Positions 11,749-22,815 of a DNA stretch of 64,000 nt are shown here, one piece after another. Location: positions 117,959,157 to 118,023,156 of the forward strand of contig NC_079492.1 of assembly GCF_020520425.1 (NCBI RefSeq), read 5' to 3'. The translations under genes and the position numbers were made by a program. Source of the DNA: Spinacia oleracea. Taxonomy: Eukaryota > Streptophyta > Magnoliopsida > Caryophyllales > Amaranthaceae. The notes under the pieces were generated by a model that did not search any database, was not told the origin of the DNA, and worked only from the letters and a program-made list of their open reading frames with translations. How positions within the stretch are numbered: position 1 is the first letter of the stretch; the number at the start of each line of letters is the position of its first letter.

Positions 11749-12324
11749 TTACATGCCACCACACTGAATCCTCCAACTGTAGTTTGCATTCCCCACACTT
11801 GTGTCGAAATTATTGAAATCAATGTCACTCGGTACATTAAGTAGTGGTTCCCTAGGGTTCAAGGTATTTGACCCTTCCCTCCACAGGTCACAGACGCACT
11901 TATATTTAAACCTTGTGTAAGTGCCATTTGTTTCTTTGTACTCTAGGGTTTCATAGTATCGAAAATTAAGGGTACGTACTCTTTCGGAGAATTTCCAATC
12001 AAAGTCGGGGCGGTAGTATTGATTGATCAATTCCATGGCCCACTTCTTGCATGCGAACACTGAATTAGCCCTAGTTGGCTTGTCCATCTTAGACCATATA
12101 ACACCCATTATATTAGCATCTCCGGCAACAATTTCGACGCTCTTGGACTTCGCACATCCGTGTTGGTCTGGTTCAACATCCGCATAGCCATACTTTTCCG
12201 CGAGGTCGATCTCGAATTGTTGTATGAGGTCGTGTTTGCGAGCAGTTTTGTGTTGTTCCGTATAATCGAAACGGTAACGGTGGTTAGGACAGACTCTGGG
12301 GTAATAATTGGGCGGAATTTCCAT
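11749..12324 (-). CDS. Unknown 191-residue protein, tandem copy 1 (single exon)
   Basis: I do not recognise this family. The start is put at MEIPPNYYPRVCPN because the neighbouring copy has the same start context and both then give exactly 191 codons; an in-frame upstream ATG at 12354 would add ten residues. Visible features are CPNHRYRFD near the N-terminus, a conserved FEIDLAEKYG segment, WSKMDKPTRANSVFACKKWAMELINQYY in the middle (likely helical), an aromatic and basic segment FRYYETLEYKETNGTYTRFKYKC, and a C-terminus YSWRIQCGGM. Spaced Cys and His residues exist but no clear zinc finger. No signal peptide or membrane segment is seen. Being intact inside a MULE with a decayed transposase, and duplicated, it is a candidate for an element-maintenance function such as DNA binding; that is inference only. 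Confidence 0.75.
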   Translation of the reverse strand: MEIPPNYYPRVCPNHRYRFDYTEQHKTARKHDLIQQFEIDLAEKYGYADVEPDQHGCAKSKSVEIVAGDANIMGVIWSKMDKPTRANSVFACKKWAMELINQYYRPDFDWKFSERVRTLNFRYYETLEYKETNGTYTRFKYKCVCDLWREGSNTLNPREPLLNVPSDIDFNNFDTSVGNANYSWRIQCGGM

Positions 12325-12967
12325 TTTCTCGAATGAAATGGTTTGTGAAGACAATGAAGTTTATGGAAATGCTTTGTGAAGACAATGAAGTTTATGGAAA
12401 TAACCCTCACATGAAGTGTTATTTATAAAGCGCCTGTTTTAACCGTCACATAACTGCCACCTTATCCATTTAATAACAAAAAACACCCATATTTCGTTAT
12501 GCTAACCTTACACTATTCCTTTAATTTGAAAAAATTATACCGTTGGTACCTCTGTCGCAATATAAACAGTACCAAACATGTGTTGTTCATTGGTTTGGTA
12601 CTACTTTACTCAATGGTACCATATGCCTACGGAATAAGGGTGATCGTAGACCATTCGACGAAATTATAACATGACCTTAGAAACTGTTAGTGTTATTTGT
12701 CGTTCGTTATTGAAAACCTAATTACCATTATACAAATTTTAAAAAAATACTTCATTTTAGCAATCATAGTTATTAAACCAAATCACACCTTTACATTACA
12801 ATAACATAATCTAAAGGAGGATGACAAACACACCAAATCACACTTCACACTAGGGCATTTAAATAAAATTAAGCAAAACATAAGATGAAAAGAAAACAAT
12901 CACACACCTAAAACTATGACATTAAATAACATAACGAAAATGGGTAGAGAATTCCAATTCCAAGACA
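12325..12967. other. Spacer between the tandem copies
   Basis: Contains the shared promoter side of copy 1 and the 3' flank of copy 2. Two motif cores lie at 12569 and 12594 with GGTACC copies at 12545 and 12615. Its end (12777-12840) repeats the sequence found at 11560-11640, so the duplicated unit is about 1.2 kb and includes flanking DNA. Confidence 0.55.
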
Positions 12968-13543
12968 TTACATGGCACCACACTGAATCCTCCAATTGTA
13001 GTTTGCATTGTTCCCACTTTGATCGAAATTATTGAAATCAATGTCACTCGGTACATTGAGCAGCGTTTCCCTAGGGTTGAAGAGATTTGATGATTCCTTC
13101 CACAGGTCATAGACGCACTTATATTTAATCCTTGTGTAAGTGCCATTTGTTTCTTTGTACTCTAGGATCTCATAGTATCGAAAATTAACGGTACGTACTC
13201 TTTCGGAGAATCTGCAATCGAAGTTGGGGCGGTAGTATTGATTGATCAGTTCCATGGCCCACTTCTTGCATGCGAACACTGAATTAGCCCTAGTTGGCTT
13301 GTCCATCTTAGACCATATGATAGCCATTACATTATCATCTCCTGCAACAACATCGACGCTCGTGGGCTGTTCATCACCGTGTTGGTCTGGTGCAACCACC
13401 GCATGGCCGTACTTTTCCGCGAGGTCGATCTCGAATTCTTGTATGAGATCTGGTTTGCGAGCAGTTTTGTGTTGTGCGACATGATCATAACGGTAATGGT
13501 GGTTAGGGCAGACGTTGGGGTATGCATTTGGTGGAATTTCCAT
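12968..13543 (-). CDS. Unknown 191-residue protein, tandem copy 2 (single exon)
   Basis: A paralogue of the gene at 11749-12324, with the same length and strand and a repeat spacing of 1,219 bp. The starts (MEIPPNAYPNVCPN) and ends (NYNWRIQCGAM) correspond. Most of the sequence is identical by eye, and the differences are concentrated around residues 45-60 (DLAEKYGHAVVAPDQHGDEQ against the other copy's YGYADVEPDQHGCAK). Both frames are open throughout, so both may be functional. An in-frame ATG upstream at 13612 would give 214 residues but is not conserved in the other copy. The function is not recognised. Confidence 0.75.
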   Translation of the reverse strand: MEIPPNAYPNVCPNHHYRYDHVAQHKTARKPDLIQEFEIDLAEKYGHAVVAPDQHGDEQPTSVDVVAGDDNVMAIIWSKMDKPTRANSVFACKKWAMELINQYYRPNFDCRFSERVRTVNFRYYEILEYKETNGTYTRIKYKCVYDLWKESSNLFNPRETLLNVPSDIDFNNFDQSGNNANYNWRIQCGAM

Positions 13544-14293
13544 TTTGCAAATGAAATGCTTTGTTGTGAAGAGATGTGAAGAGAGAATAAAGTTTTTGAA
13601 TATCTCCCTCATACTAAGTGTTATTTATAGAGGATTTGATGTAACGGTCACAAAACTGCCACCTCTTCGGTTTTATATTATTTAGATAATCAACCGTCAC
13701 AATATACTCACACTTATTGACGCCAACATTTACACTTAAGAAACCTTATATCTTCTTCAAACTTTATATCTTCTTCAAACTGCTGACCTTTGTTGTCAGT
13801 TATGATATTCAATTCGCGCGATTTTCAACCTAATACGCTTTAATATTTCAGCTTTATTAAAGACCCCCAAAGAAATTACCAGACAGCGTCCCTTCGTTAC
13901 ACTAAATGTTGACGAAAAAATAGGATTGTCGAGTATTAAGTAGCCCGTATGAAAATTTAGCGTAGTCGAGTACAAAGGCGTTATCGAAAATTACAATAAA
14001 ATTACCCACAAATGGTAATTACACAATATGGTTCATTAAATAGTTGCAAACACTTAACATACTTGCAATCACTTATCATAAGACACACTTACACACATAT
14101 GCAAAGCCTAATTTCATAAACAAAAAGACGCACTAACATTACACAGTTGTACACAATGACATCAATTTTTAAAATAACATTTACAACTTACACTGCGTCA
14201 CACTAACTTACTATTAATATGTACTACTTATAATGCTTCACACCTTACTTTAGCAAACATACGGAATTGCGTTAACGAAGGGAATAATCAGTC
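13544..14293. other. Intergenic DNA
   Basis: The 5' flank of tandem copy 2 and AT-rich sequence. I see no gene and none of the motif cores here. A short repeat ACCTTATATCTTCTTCAAACTTTATATCTTC is present at about 13742-13775. Confidence 0.45.
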
Positions 14294-14764
14294 TCACGGA
14301 GCAAGCGTAGGGGACTTGATACGCTCAATTCCTATATTAAGATCAATCACCCTTTGTTCTGCGTCGTCATATTGCTCAATGATTTCTTTCATATGGTCAC
14401 AAAGATCCCCATGACCACCGATACGCAACGCCTGGTGTAGCGATGTAAAGAAATGACGTTGCATGGATTTGAGTCGATGTATATGTTCTTTGCAATTTCG
14501 TATCCCATTCTCCATTACCTTGTTCATTTCATCAACGCCTTGCTCCACATCGTCATACCTCTGTAGCAAATCCTTGAAAAGGGTCTCAGCCCGATTATTC
14601 CCTTCCCACCTCATTCTTATCATTGTTGATTTTATGCAGTCACGTTGAGTTATTTTCGCTTCCTTGATTTGTTGCACCTTTGCATTAATTTCTTCCATGG
14701 CACGTTCTTCCGCCGTGGGTCTATGAGGGACGCCACACCATCTTGAGTTTGCGGACGATGCCAT
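14294..14764 (-). CDS. Small coiled-coil protein, unknown function
   Basis: A single-exon gene of 156 codons if started at MASSANSRWCGVPHRPTAEE (an upstream in-frame ATG at 14794 adds ten residues). After a short N-terminus the protein is almost entirely charged helix: EERAMEEINAKVQQIKEAK, then two related heptad-like segments, QRYDDVEQGVDEMNKVMENG and EQYDDAEQRVIDLNIGIERI, about 55 residues apart, which suggests an internal duplication and a two-helix coiled coil. No enzyme motif, membrane segment or zinc site is seen. It lies in the same orientation as the two 191-residue genes. A structural or dimerisation role is inferred from composition alone; no family was recognised. Confidence 0.65.
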   Translation of the reverse strand: MASSANSRWCGVPHRPTAEERAMEEINAKVQQIKEAKITQRDCIKSTMIRMRWEGNNRAETLFKDLLQRYDDVEQGVDEMNKVMENGIRNCKEHIHRLKSMQRHFFTSLHQALRIGGHGDLCDHMKEIIEQYDDAEQRVIDLNIGIERIKSPTLAP

Positions 14765-15456
14765 TTTATTATCGTATTTCTCCAATACATGCACTCTATA
14801 AACGTGAATGTGTTCTCCTTTTTATAGAAGACGATCCCTGGGTCCGTCCTTATCCAAATAATGTGGAAATGAATAACTACCTTTATTATTATAATGAAAC
14901 TTCCTTTCTATATGTAACTACCCATCGGGGGTATGGTGCGCAATACCCGCCTACCAAACTTAAAAACTACCACGTCAAGTTTGTCATTGTTTTATCCCCA
15001 TAAAGTACCATTCCCAAAGTTATGCTGTCTCAACCTCCTAAATACAGAGTCCCAAACAATCCACACTCTCAACGATTGTTTATTAACTAAACCTTTTGTA
15101 TAACACATATATGTTTCATGTATTTATGGTCCAGGTGTGATACGGAGTATTTGTAAGTGTGTATATAAATAAGTTATACCGGTTTAAAAAGTATACGGGA
15201 ATAAATCATCGTATAACAAACCTAGTTAATTGGTAGTTTGGGGTTCCAAACGTAAAGATTTGAAGTTCATTTACTAACTTATGTAAAAACGTTGGGAAAT
15301 GTGAGTCACATTAATTACTTTCAACCACTGTAAGTAATGGCTATCAACTACCTGTTCTAGTATAACTTCATTTAATCTTCTCCCTTTATACAAACTTATA
15401 GCCATAAGTATTTTCCCCCTCACTCAAAAGCCAACTTGTCATTACTACCTTTTAGC

Positions 15457-16876
15457 ATGAAGAAACTGAAGTCGATTTCCAGTAGGGTTGCGCAAAACCA
15501 GGTCTCTGGGACTTGCCAAAATTACCTTTCACATCCAAATTGTGTTTTTTATTTCCATCCACCAAAATCAACAAACGTCCCTGAGTTGGACTACAACAAC
15601 ACCTCGTACTACGTCGGCATAGAAGACTTAGAAATGCTTTTTCCGTTAGATGAAGCAATTAAGACGGACTTGAATTTTCAAGTTACTGCTGTCATGGACA
15701 AATTGTCGTACACCCATGAAAATTTCCCTTGTGCCATCATGGCAACAACTGAAGGGAATGCTGCTGCAGCTCACCGTCCTTTAATCAGAGACCAACCGCA
15801 CATGCATTGAGGGAACAACTTGACTGGAAGTTGTACCCAACGGAGCTTCTTGCACTCGTTGACCACGTCCCATACATAGATGTCCAGGATCTACCAATTT
15901 ATAACATCCCCGCCTTTGACGCACACATTTTCATTGCATCCTACTCAGACACTATTCACATTATGAGGGCGGAGGACTTTTTCTATAGCCTAAATGTCAG
16001 AGTGAGCCGGCGATTTTTTTGGGGCATGTCTCGTGCCTACACAGAAATTTCTGTTGAGGGACAAAAGAAATTTGAGGGGGTACCAAATACGATCCCGCGC
16101 GGTTTGATTGTGTCAATATGGAACGCTAAGTCCATGACAAGGCCATCATTCAAGGCGACATTCTTGGAACTGTTTGCAACCCACCACCCGGCTCTCTTGA
16201 TTGTCACTTAAGCCAGGATAAGCGACGAACACTGTCAGGAACTGATAACTACCCTACCAGGAAAGTACGAGAGTGCAGTGTTCGATAACATAGATCAGTG
16301 TGGAGGGGTGGTTCTTATGTGGCGCGTTAACGATCTATTCGTATCTTACAAAGAAGATGATTCCACGGCAGAAAGCGGCTTGTTCAACTTCACATTTGAG
16401 GTAAAAAGCGTACAACACCCCTCTTTCTACATACTCTACTTAGATTAAATGCCCTTTGAAACGACATTGATTACTTTTACATGAAATTTGACCTTCATTT
16501 GAGAGTTTAGTACCGTAATAAGGTCGAAAAGGGTTCCATTCCCGTGCATGTAGTTGTACCTTTCTACTACTTTTCTTAATAACTTTTACGAATGTGGTAC
16601 CAAACACAAACTACACTAGTATCATCTTTGCAATCCACCTTAATATTTCTGGACACTTTTAGATTGTGCGATGGCCTCTCCAAATTAATGTTGTGGGTAG
16701 GTAGCTAAGTAAGTACAAGAGTATATAAGTTCAAATGAGGACGCACCCAATTATATTCAATACGTTTCCTAATTCGACGTCTACTATGTAACTCATACTT
16801 ACAATTTTGTGTACAGCCGGTGGTTTACGTGTCAAGAAAGAAAAAAGTAGCCCGTACGTCGGAGTTGGGTCTATGA
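15457..16876 (+). pseudogene. Nuclease-lobe family gene 1 (broken copy)
   Basis: First of three paralogues in the element (others at 18997 and 22816). Exon 1 runs 15457-16400 and exon 2 16817-16876 (CAG acceptor at 16816, ending TGA), the same two-exon plan as its sisters. The N-terminal domain matches gene 3 residue by residue (FYFHPPKSTNVPELDYN, AIKTDLNFQ, DLPIYNIP). Two lesions break it: a small deletion with frame change just after HMH at about 15808, removing the segment that reads LGFWAYLDW in gene 3, and TAA at 16209 in place of the expected Glu codon after LLIVT. Beyond the stop the similarity goes on (ARIS ... CGGVVLMW). The exon 2 tail is basic (SRKKKVART). Function as for gene 3; this copy is probably dead. 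Confidence 0.75.
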
Positions 16877-17405
16877 AGATGGCAAGGATTGAGGGTGAGT
16901 CAACTACAACAATTATAAACAACTAGGGTTCATATTATATTGGTTTGTATTCGTAGTCGGCTATATTCTTATAATCAGTGTTGTGTAAGCTGAAGAAATA
17001 AATTCCTTAAGTGTTGTATTATGATATATAATGTTAGAATTTGTATTAAATTGAACATGGTTTATTTATTAGTAATGCTAGACTATCATGACAAATGTAA
17101 TGTTAATAACATATTAATTGTGAACTCATATAAATTCACATAAAGTACGAATTGGCTATTTGGTACTACCGTGTGTACCAAATACCGATTACATAGTACA
17201 AATACAGTCCTAGGGCCTTACTGAAAACGACCAAAAAATACAAGCTTTTGGGAGAATTTTGCAAACCTCCTAGGGCTAAAATAATAACACTTTCAGAATA
17301 AAAAAAACATAAACTTACCGAGGACACACCGATTACGTAATGTTTGTGTATCCCAAACCGCATCATTTGGTACCCATATTAGCGAAGTGTAGGTACCAAT
17401 TAGCA

Positions 17406-18533
17406 TCAAATTTCTTCACTTGCGTCGCTGTTAGAACTATCGTACTCATCAGCTGAGTCAGGGTGAAAGTACACCATGTCCTCGTCGTGATAATATATCT
17501 TAGAACATCTCGAAGCGTAGGCCAGTTCCATCTGCTGATCGTAATGAGCAGGGTAGTTATGCGTAGAGTAAAAAGGGTTTTCAAGGAGTAAATCCAACTC
17601 ACTCATCGTCTCCAACCCATTCAGATCTATCATTTCGTTCTTGAAATGGAGGTAGTTGTCTTCATCGTAAGAGATCGAGGTAGTAAAAAAGATCCTCGTT
17701 TCCGAAATTCATCCACTCGAACGTGGTCTCCCTTTCTTTGAAACCCATGTATTTCCGACCAAGCACTAGTAGGCCGAATGGACCCGACTCTGTCTCATGT
17801 ACCTGTAACCTGTAATTGACCTCATCCAACCACCCTTTCAAGGGCTTGAACATCTCAAAGAATTTGACAAGATAGCGGTAGAAAAGATCATTTTCCATGC
17901 ACTTAAGGATGATTTTTTTAAGTTTGTTCAGGTTAAAACTAAAAGCCATCTTATACGAATCTAGTAATTAATATAAAAAACAGTATGCCTCTTTCCTGAA
18001 GCGTCTTGCACTAACTATCTTGAGAGGTGTGAGGTACGGCCATTTAGGGTTGAAGTCTATTCCACCTATGGCTTCATCCCCGTTCCTGGACACAGCTGCC
18101 AGAAGGTGGGGGAAGACAAGGCTTTCAGCCCTTTTACGTACCGTGTGGATCCTGACGACGTCCTTTACGTCGCGTTGGCTGGAATCAGCCATGACCTTTA
18201 ACACTTCGTCACTATCCATTACCTTGGCCTTTCCCTTCTCCCTGGCTGTATACCTCCTAGTCCTTGGTGTTTCTTCCTGTTCAGCTGCCTTGCCTTTTCC
18301 ATGACTGCAAATATATTTACACAAATGTACCATACCAAGAGATTTAGTACACACTCCGTATTAGTAAAGTACGATCGACATTAATAAACTAAAATAAATA
18401 GATGTCAATGGTGTAATATAAACATAAACACACAAAAAAGCGGTATTTATCACATATTTGTCTTTAACAGAACAAGGTCATACATTAGCAGAAGTTACCT
18501 TTTATTTTCTTTCCGAGTAGGACCACCCGCCAT
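17406..18533 (-). pseudogene. Unknown basic-to-acidic protein gene, two exons, broken
   Basis: Exon 1 is 18533-18499 (MAGGPTRKENK, donor AAAG|GTAAC); a 194 bp intron ends TTTGCAG at 18305; exon 2 starts at 18304 with SHGKGKAAEQEETPRTRRYT. Reading continues to a TAA at 17970-17968, and seven codons later, in the same frame, comes MAFSFNLNKLKKIILKCMEN. That frame ends at TGA near 17662, while the neighbouring frame carries on (YDEDNYLHFKNEMIDLNGLE) to 17406 with an acidic tail (DSADEYDSSNSDASEEI). The simplest reading is one gene of about 360 codons with one nonsense codon and one single-base insertion. The alternative is three short genes. The domain is not recognised; the middle (WPYLTPLKIVSARRFRKEA) looks globular. 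No membrane segment is seen. Confidence 0.5.
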
Positions 18534-18996
18534 GACTGGAAGTAGTTTCTTGTTAAATCTCTATAGAAAGTTGGATGCAAAATGAAATAAAACCTAGGAA
18601 TGCCTCATTTTAATTATAGAAGTACAGGATAAGGAATGCAACAATGAATGATTACCTTTGTTGGTGGTTGGGGTTTAAGTCCAAGTACAACTTTAGTAAA
18701 GGGTAGTTGGCGTAACTATAGTATATTAATGAAAAGACATAAAATAAACTTACTTGTGTAATGTACTATTCACAAAAAATACGAGGAAAAAATACAAGGT
18801 CAAAGTATCTGAATTTGTATTGTTTATGTATTATAAAATTTTAAGGGGAAATGCAATAACTACAACGTACTTTAACACCAACGTCCGTAATTAAAGTTAC
18901 CAGTTGCCCTATTTATCACTAACGACTGACTGACTTGAGGTCCTCCCCTACAATCAAACCCGAAGTCCCCCTATACTGTTAATCAAAGGAAGCCTA
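18534..18996. other. Divergent intergenic region
   Basis: Lies between two divergently oriented genes and so probably holds both promoters. No motif core and no other structure was found. Confidence 0.4.
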
Positions 18997-20372
18997 ATGC
19001 CAAAATCACCAACACAAAACGTTTTAAAACAATGTGTAAGCAATGAAACGTCCCCAACCAGGAACCTCCTATACCATCCTCGCGAAGCAATGTACTTCTC
19101 CCCGGCTGCGGGTATGCGATATGAGTTGGATATAAATCGGACCTTTTACTTTCAGACCTATGACGAAATCATAGGGGAAGAGGAGTGGAACCCCGTTGAT
19201 AGGGACACTATCGTACGGGCAATATTTTCAAAAACATCGGACAGAGAAGGATTTCTCGGTAGATTCATGGTAACGGAGAACAACCGTGTATTACCATTCC
19301 ACCTCCCCACTCCCGAAGACTCGGGTGGTCGTATTCCAGCTGGTTTGTTAGCTTACATAGAGTGGGAAGCTAGGAGTAGGGCCGAGTTTGAGGCGTTTGA
19401 GGTAATCCCTTATAATTACTTACCTTTCATTGATCCCATTCCAGTACTACATATTGACCAAACACCGGTATACACTGTACCAATCAAAAAAACCCCTATA
19501 TTTTTTGGTTCTTACACCGTTGGACTTCATGTCATGAAAAACTCTAACTACATTCACTCAATTGACGTTGATGTCTTCTACTGTGAAGGGAACCTGTATA
19601 AAAAGGGTTACAACCATATTCACCTGGGATCAACAGAACAATACGTCGGTCATACAACACCGACACTACTGGCAAAGGGAATGTTAGTGGTCATTTGGAA
19701 TGCTAGAGGTGTAACCAGGCCTTCGTTCAAGGAACACTTCTATCGCATATTTTCCCAACTTACACCGTCCATTATCATCGTGACCGAGTCAAGAATAAAT
19801 GAACCTCAACTACTGCTTATCGCACAAGCACTGCCTGGGACGTACCAACATGACTTATTCGGTCCCGAAGGACGAGCCGGGGGTGTTGTTATGTTTTGGT
19901 CTGTCAACCAAGTCCAGCCATCGATTACGTACCGGCATGATCCCGTTTGTCAAATGGGGGGAGCAAAACCTAAACACCTTGCGTCGTTACAATTTCATGT
20001 AAGTGTCTTCCGTTTTACATAGACATATAGTATGAGATAAGGTTCCAAACGACGGTTTGGTACACAAACAATAACTACATGGTGTACCAAACCATTCAGT
20101 TTCGGCCATGCATTTTCGATCCATATAAAACTGATTTGACCGAGAAAACACGTATTTTCGGGTATTACTATACCAAACGAGGGCATATAAAACACCAAAT
20201 GTTTGATAGTGTACAAATGGGGGTTACAAGGGATGAATGAATGTATGTTTTTGGTTCATTGTAGCTCAATAATGTTTGATAAAACATATAACAATTTGTT
20301 CCTTTTATTCGTACGTAGGCTGTGATCCCGGGAACGACTTTCCGAGCAAAACGGCGTCTATTGATGTGCTAA
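18997..20372 (+). CDS. Nuclease-lobe family gene 2 (intact, divergent)
   Basis: Exon 1 is 18997-19998 (334 codons, donor CAT|GTAAGT) and exon 2 20319-20372 (acceptor TAG at 20318, ending TAA), 351 residues. The first 230 residues form an unrecognised, probably beta-rich domain (NLLYHPREAMYFSP, YELDINRTFYF, LAYIEWEARSR). The last 100 residues read MLVVIWNARGVTRPSFKEHF, then PSIIIVTESRI and GGVVMFW. This is the pattern of the start of plant LINE endonuclease domains (exonuclease-endonuclease-phosphatase fold): WNxRG carries the catalytic Asn, TExR the metal-binding Glu, and GGxxxxW the next strand. The second half of that fold, with its GDFN and SDH motifs, is absent, so a nuclease is unlikely; a binding or structural role is more probable. 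The exon 2 tail is basic (RAKRRL). The frame is intact. It has diverged strongly from genes 1 and 3. Confidence 0.72.
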
Positions 20373-20582
20373 GCGTTGCAGATGGACAGACCCAATGAAA
20401 GGTAATATTAGCTTTCCCTAATCCATAATAACTAAAAACAGCCCCCCAATTAACGCGAACAAAACTTACGGGAATACGACACACAGATGTAATTTACATA
20501 CGAAAGATATTGATGAAATAGTCCAACTCTTAAAATACGCTTTTTATTGATTATTACGATCTATTACAAAGGAAACGTCGAT

Positions 20583-20951
20583 TTACTTTGGGAGGAGAAA
20601 ATACACAAAAACTATAAGACAAACGACGAATAATTTATACAACATCCAAATGCATGATTCAATCTTGTCGAGGCGGTGGAGGACGCGGTCCAGCCCAACA
20701 TCAACAAGACGCGATGGCAGCATGTTTTCCTCTGTTATTAAATTGTGATCTTCAACCCACCGGAACCACCCACAAAATCGACATTTAAAATATAATTTAT
20801 GTGGATTTGTGGTTGTTTGTGAAATCCTTAGTTCAGTTATGCAAGTGATGCATGTTGGACAACTAATCGTCTCGCACCAGAGCATCTTCCGGCCATCTAC
20901 GCATCCCACGTTTGCCGGCGGTGACCTTAGGGAATTAGAACTATGAGACAT
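20583..20951 (-). CDS. GRF-like zinc-finger protein with C-terminal membrane anchor
   Basis: A single exon, 122 residues. After a serine-rich start (MSHSSNSLRSPP) comes CETISCPTC, then TTTNPHKLYFKCRFCGWFRW. The arrangement C..C, T.NP...yFkC..C..F.W is the plant zf-GRF signature, a small zinc-binding, possibly nucleic-acid-binding domain common in plant transposon-associated genes. The last 20 residues (WMLYKLFVVCLIVFVYFLLP) are strongly hydrophobic and followed by one Lys, typical of a tail anchor. So the protein is probably held in the ER or nuclear membrane with the zinc finger in the cytosol or nucleus. Similar GRF-plus-tail-anchor small proteins are widespread and uncharacterised in plants. 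The spacing of the first Cys pairs is somewhat unusual for the family. Confidence 0.7.
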   Translation of the reverse strand: MSHSSNSLRSPPANVGCVDGRKMLWCETISCPTCITCITELRISQTTTNPHKLYFKCRFCGWFRWVEDHNLITEENMLPSRLVDVGLDRVLHRLDKIESCIWMLYKLFVVCLIVFVYFLLPK

Positions 20952-21205
20952 TAGCCTGAGTTATTTGATTTTAAATTATTTAAAATGAGCTAGGAAGTGG
21001 CCAATTACTTGTGGCTTATATAGCTGTGGTGGTCAAAGTCAAAGATTCTTTGACAAGCTTCCAACACTTTTGAATTTTTACTGAGGGAGGCGGGAAAATT
21101 CCCGCTCAATGTTTCAAATTAAGTTTGGAATTCTCCTATTACTACGTTGTTTGGGATAGGCCATTTCGTACGTTTGGGACCTTAATTTAAATTTAGTTTT
21201 TAATG

Positions 21206-21296
21206 TATCGTATTTGTTATTGGTTAATTAATCGTATTGGTTAATTAATCGTATCGGTTAATTAATCGTATTGGTAAATTATTCGTATTGGTTAAG
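21206..21296. repeat. 17 bp tandem repeat
   Basis: About five copies of TATTGGTTAATTAATCG, with small variants. Confidence 0.85.
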
Positions 21297-22046
21297 GGAC
21301 TGAATGTGTACCCGGTCGAGAAGTCGCCCCAATCTCATTTGGGTCTAGGGTTGAAAATCTAACCAATGACGGTATAAATCCGACCACGCTCACAAACCTT
21401 AGTAGTGTTAAGAACCCGATAGTTGATTTCAAAAACCCATTCAATCCGATTACCTTAGATTTACCTAATTCATTCACGTAGGAGGTAATTATCATTTTAT
21501 AACCACATATGTATATAATTATGTAGTAATAGTCTTACTAAGTGTAATGTATGGTCGTATGCGTACAGATCGTGGTCATCATGAAATCATAAAATTTCAA
21601 TTTTCGTATTTGCATAAATTAATAACACTTGATATTTTGAATATAAATATCAGGATAACATCATCGAACATCATAACATACGTAAATTAAGACCACCATG
21701 TAATCTTACATTGTTATATTGTTACGTAAACACATTTTATTCTAAGACGTGAGAATTTTCAATTTTAAACACATATTGTAAGACATAAACACATTATATT
21801 GTAAGACGTAAACAACCTATTAATGAGGTACTAATACTAATAAAAGTTCACAAATGTAATCATTACATTTTATTACTAATATTGGGTTTGGAGTCATTTC
21901 AAATATGAGTTAACAATGATCGGACACCCTAGTGTCGAATAGGTCACGGCAAATTACAGACCTATAATATCCGACTTTTAACACATTAAAGTACCCTACA
22001 CCCTTTACCTTCAAACATATCACTAACTATTACATAACCCTAAATT

Positions 22047-22430
22047 CCGATTCTTAGTAGTCTACTGTTCCATACCGACAATATGAGTGTGCCAAACTAC
22101 TTATGATAACGAAACCACATTTCCCTAAAATCCAATTCTTAGTGGTCTACTTTTACATACCGACAATATTAGTGTCCTACAAGTCATAGTAACTAACCCT
22201 AAAATCCGATTCTTAGTAGTCTGTTGTTCCATACCGACAATATTAGTGTCCCAAACTACTTATGATAACGAAACCACATTTCCCTAAAATCCAATTCTTA
22301 GTGGTCTACTGTTACATACCGACAATAATAGTGTCCTATACAAGTCATAGTAACGACAACACATAACCCTAAAATCCGATTCTTAGTAGTCTGTTGTTCC
22401 ATACCGACAATATTAGTGTCCCAAACTACT
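22047..22430. repeat. Higher-order tandem repeat, about 160-170 bp made of two 75-85 bp half units
   Basis: The half unit CCGATTCTTAGTAGTCTRYTGTTCCATACCGACAATAT starts at about 22047, 22206 and 22376, and a variant CCAATTCTTAGTGGTCTACT at 22132 and 22291. Half units alternate A-B-A-B-A, a higher-order repeat structure like that of satellites. It lies between genes, in the middle of the MULE. Confidence 0.88.
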
Positions 22431-22815
22431 GAATCAAACGAAAACATCACCAAAGTCGGATAAATTGTGTTCAACATTCAACTATTGATTTCACTCAACA
22501 ATAAGAACAATTATGCAGATAACGTTAAATTGCAGTAGTTTGCATTTACAGGAAAAGTACTCTGGAGCGGTACCAAGTAATAAGATCAGTAAACCTGGTG
22601 GTACCAAACGACGTAATAACTTTTTAACCCACCTAGGTTGTTAGGAATTTATTTCACTACGTTTTTCCACCTACAACTTTAGTGTAGTATTCACTTCCCT
22701 TTATAGTTGACAACCTCCTTCCAGTGGGGACTCCTCAAACCAACCTACTTGTTTCTCCTTCTAGCTGTTCAAACCCTAATTGTTTCCAAATTCTCCACCG
22801 GCAAACCTGCCAAAA

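Larger units (their letters stand above)
20952..22780. other. Gene-less 1.8 kb inside the MULE, with tandem repeats
   Basis: No gene. It contains a 17 bp AT-rich tandem repeat near 21206-21296 and a compound satellite at 22047-22430 (separate entries). Two motif-like sites occur at its right end (22570 near-match, 22601 exact). Confidence 0.55.
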
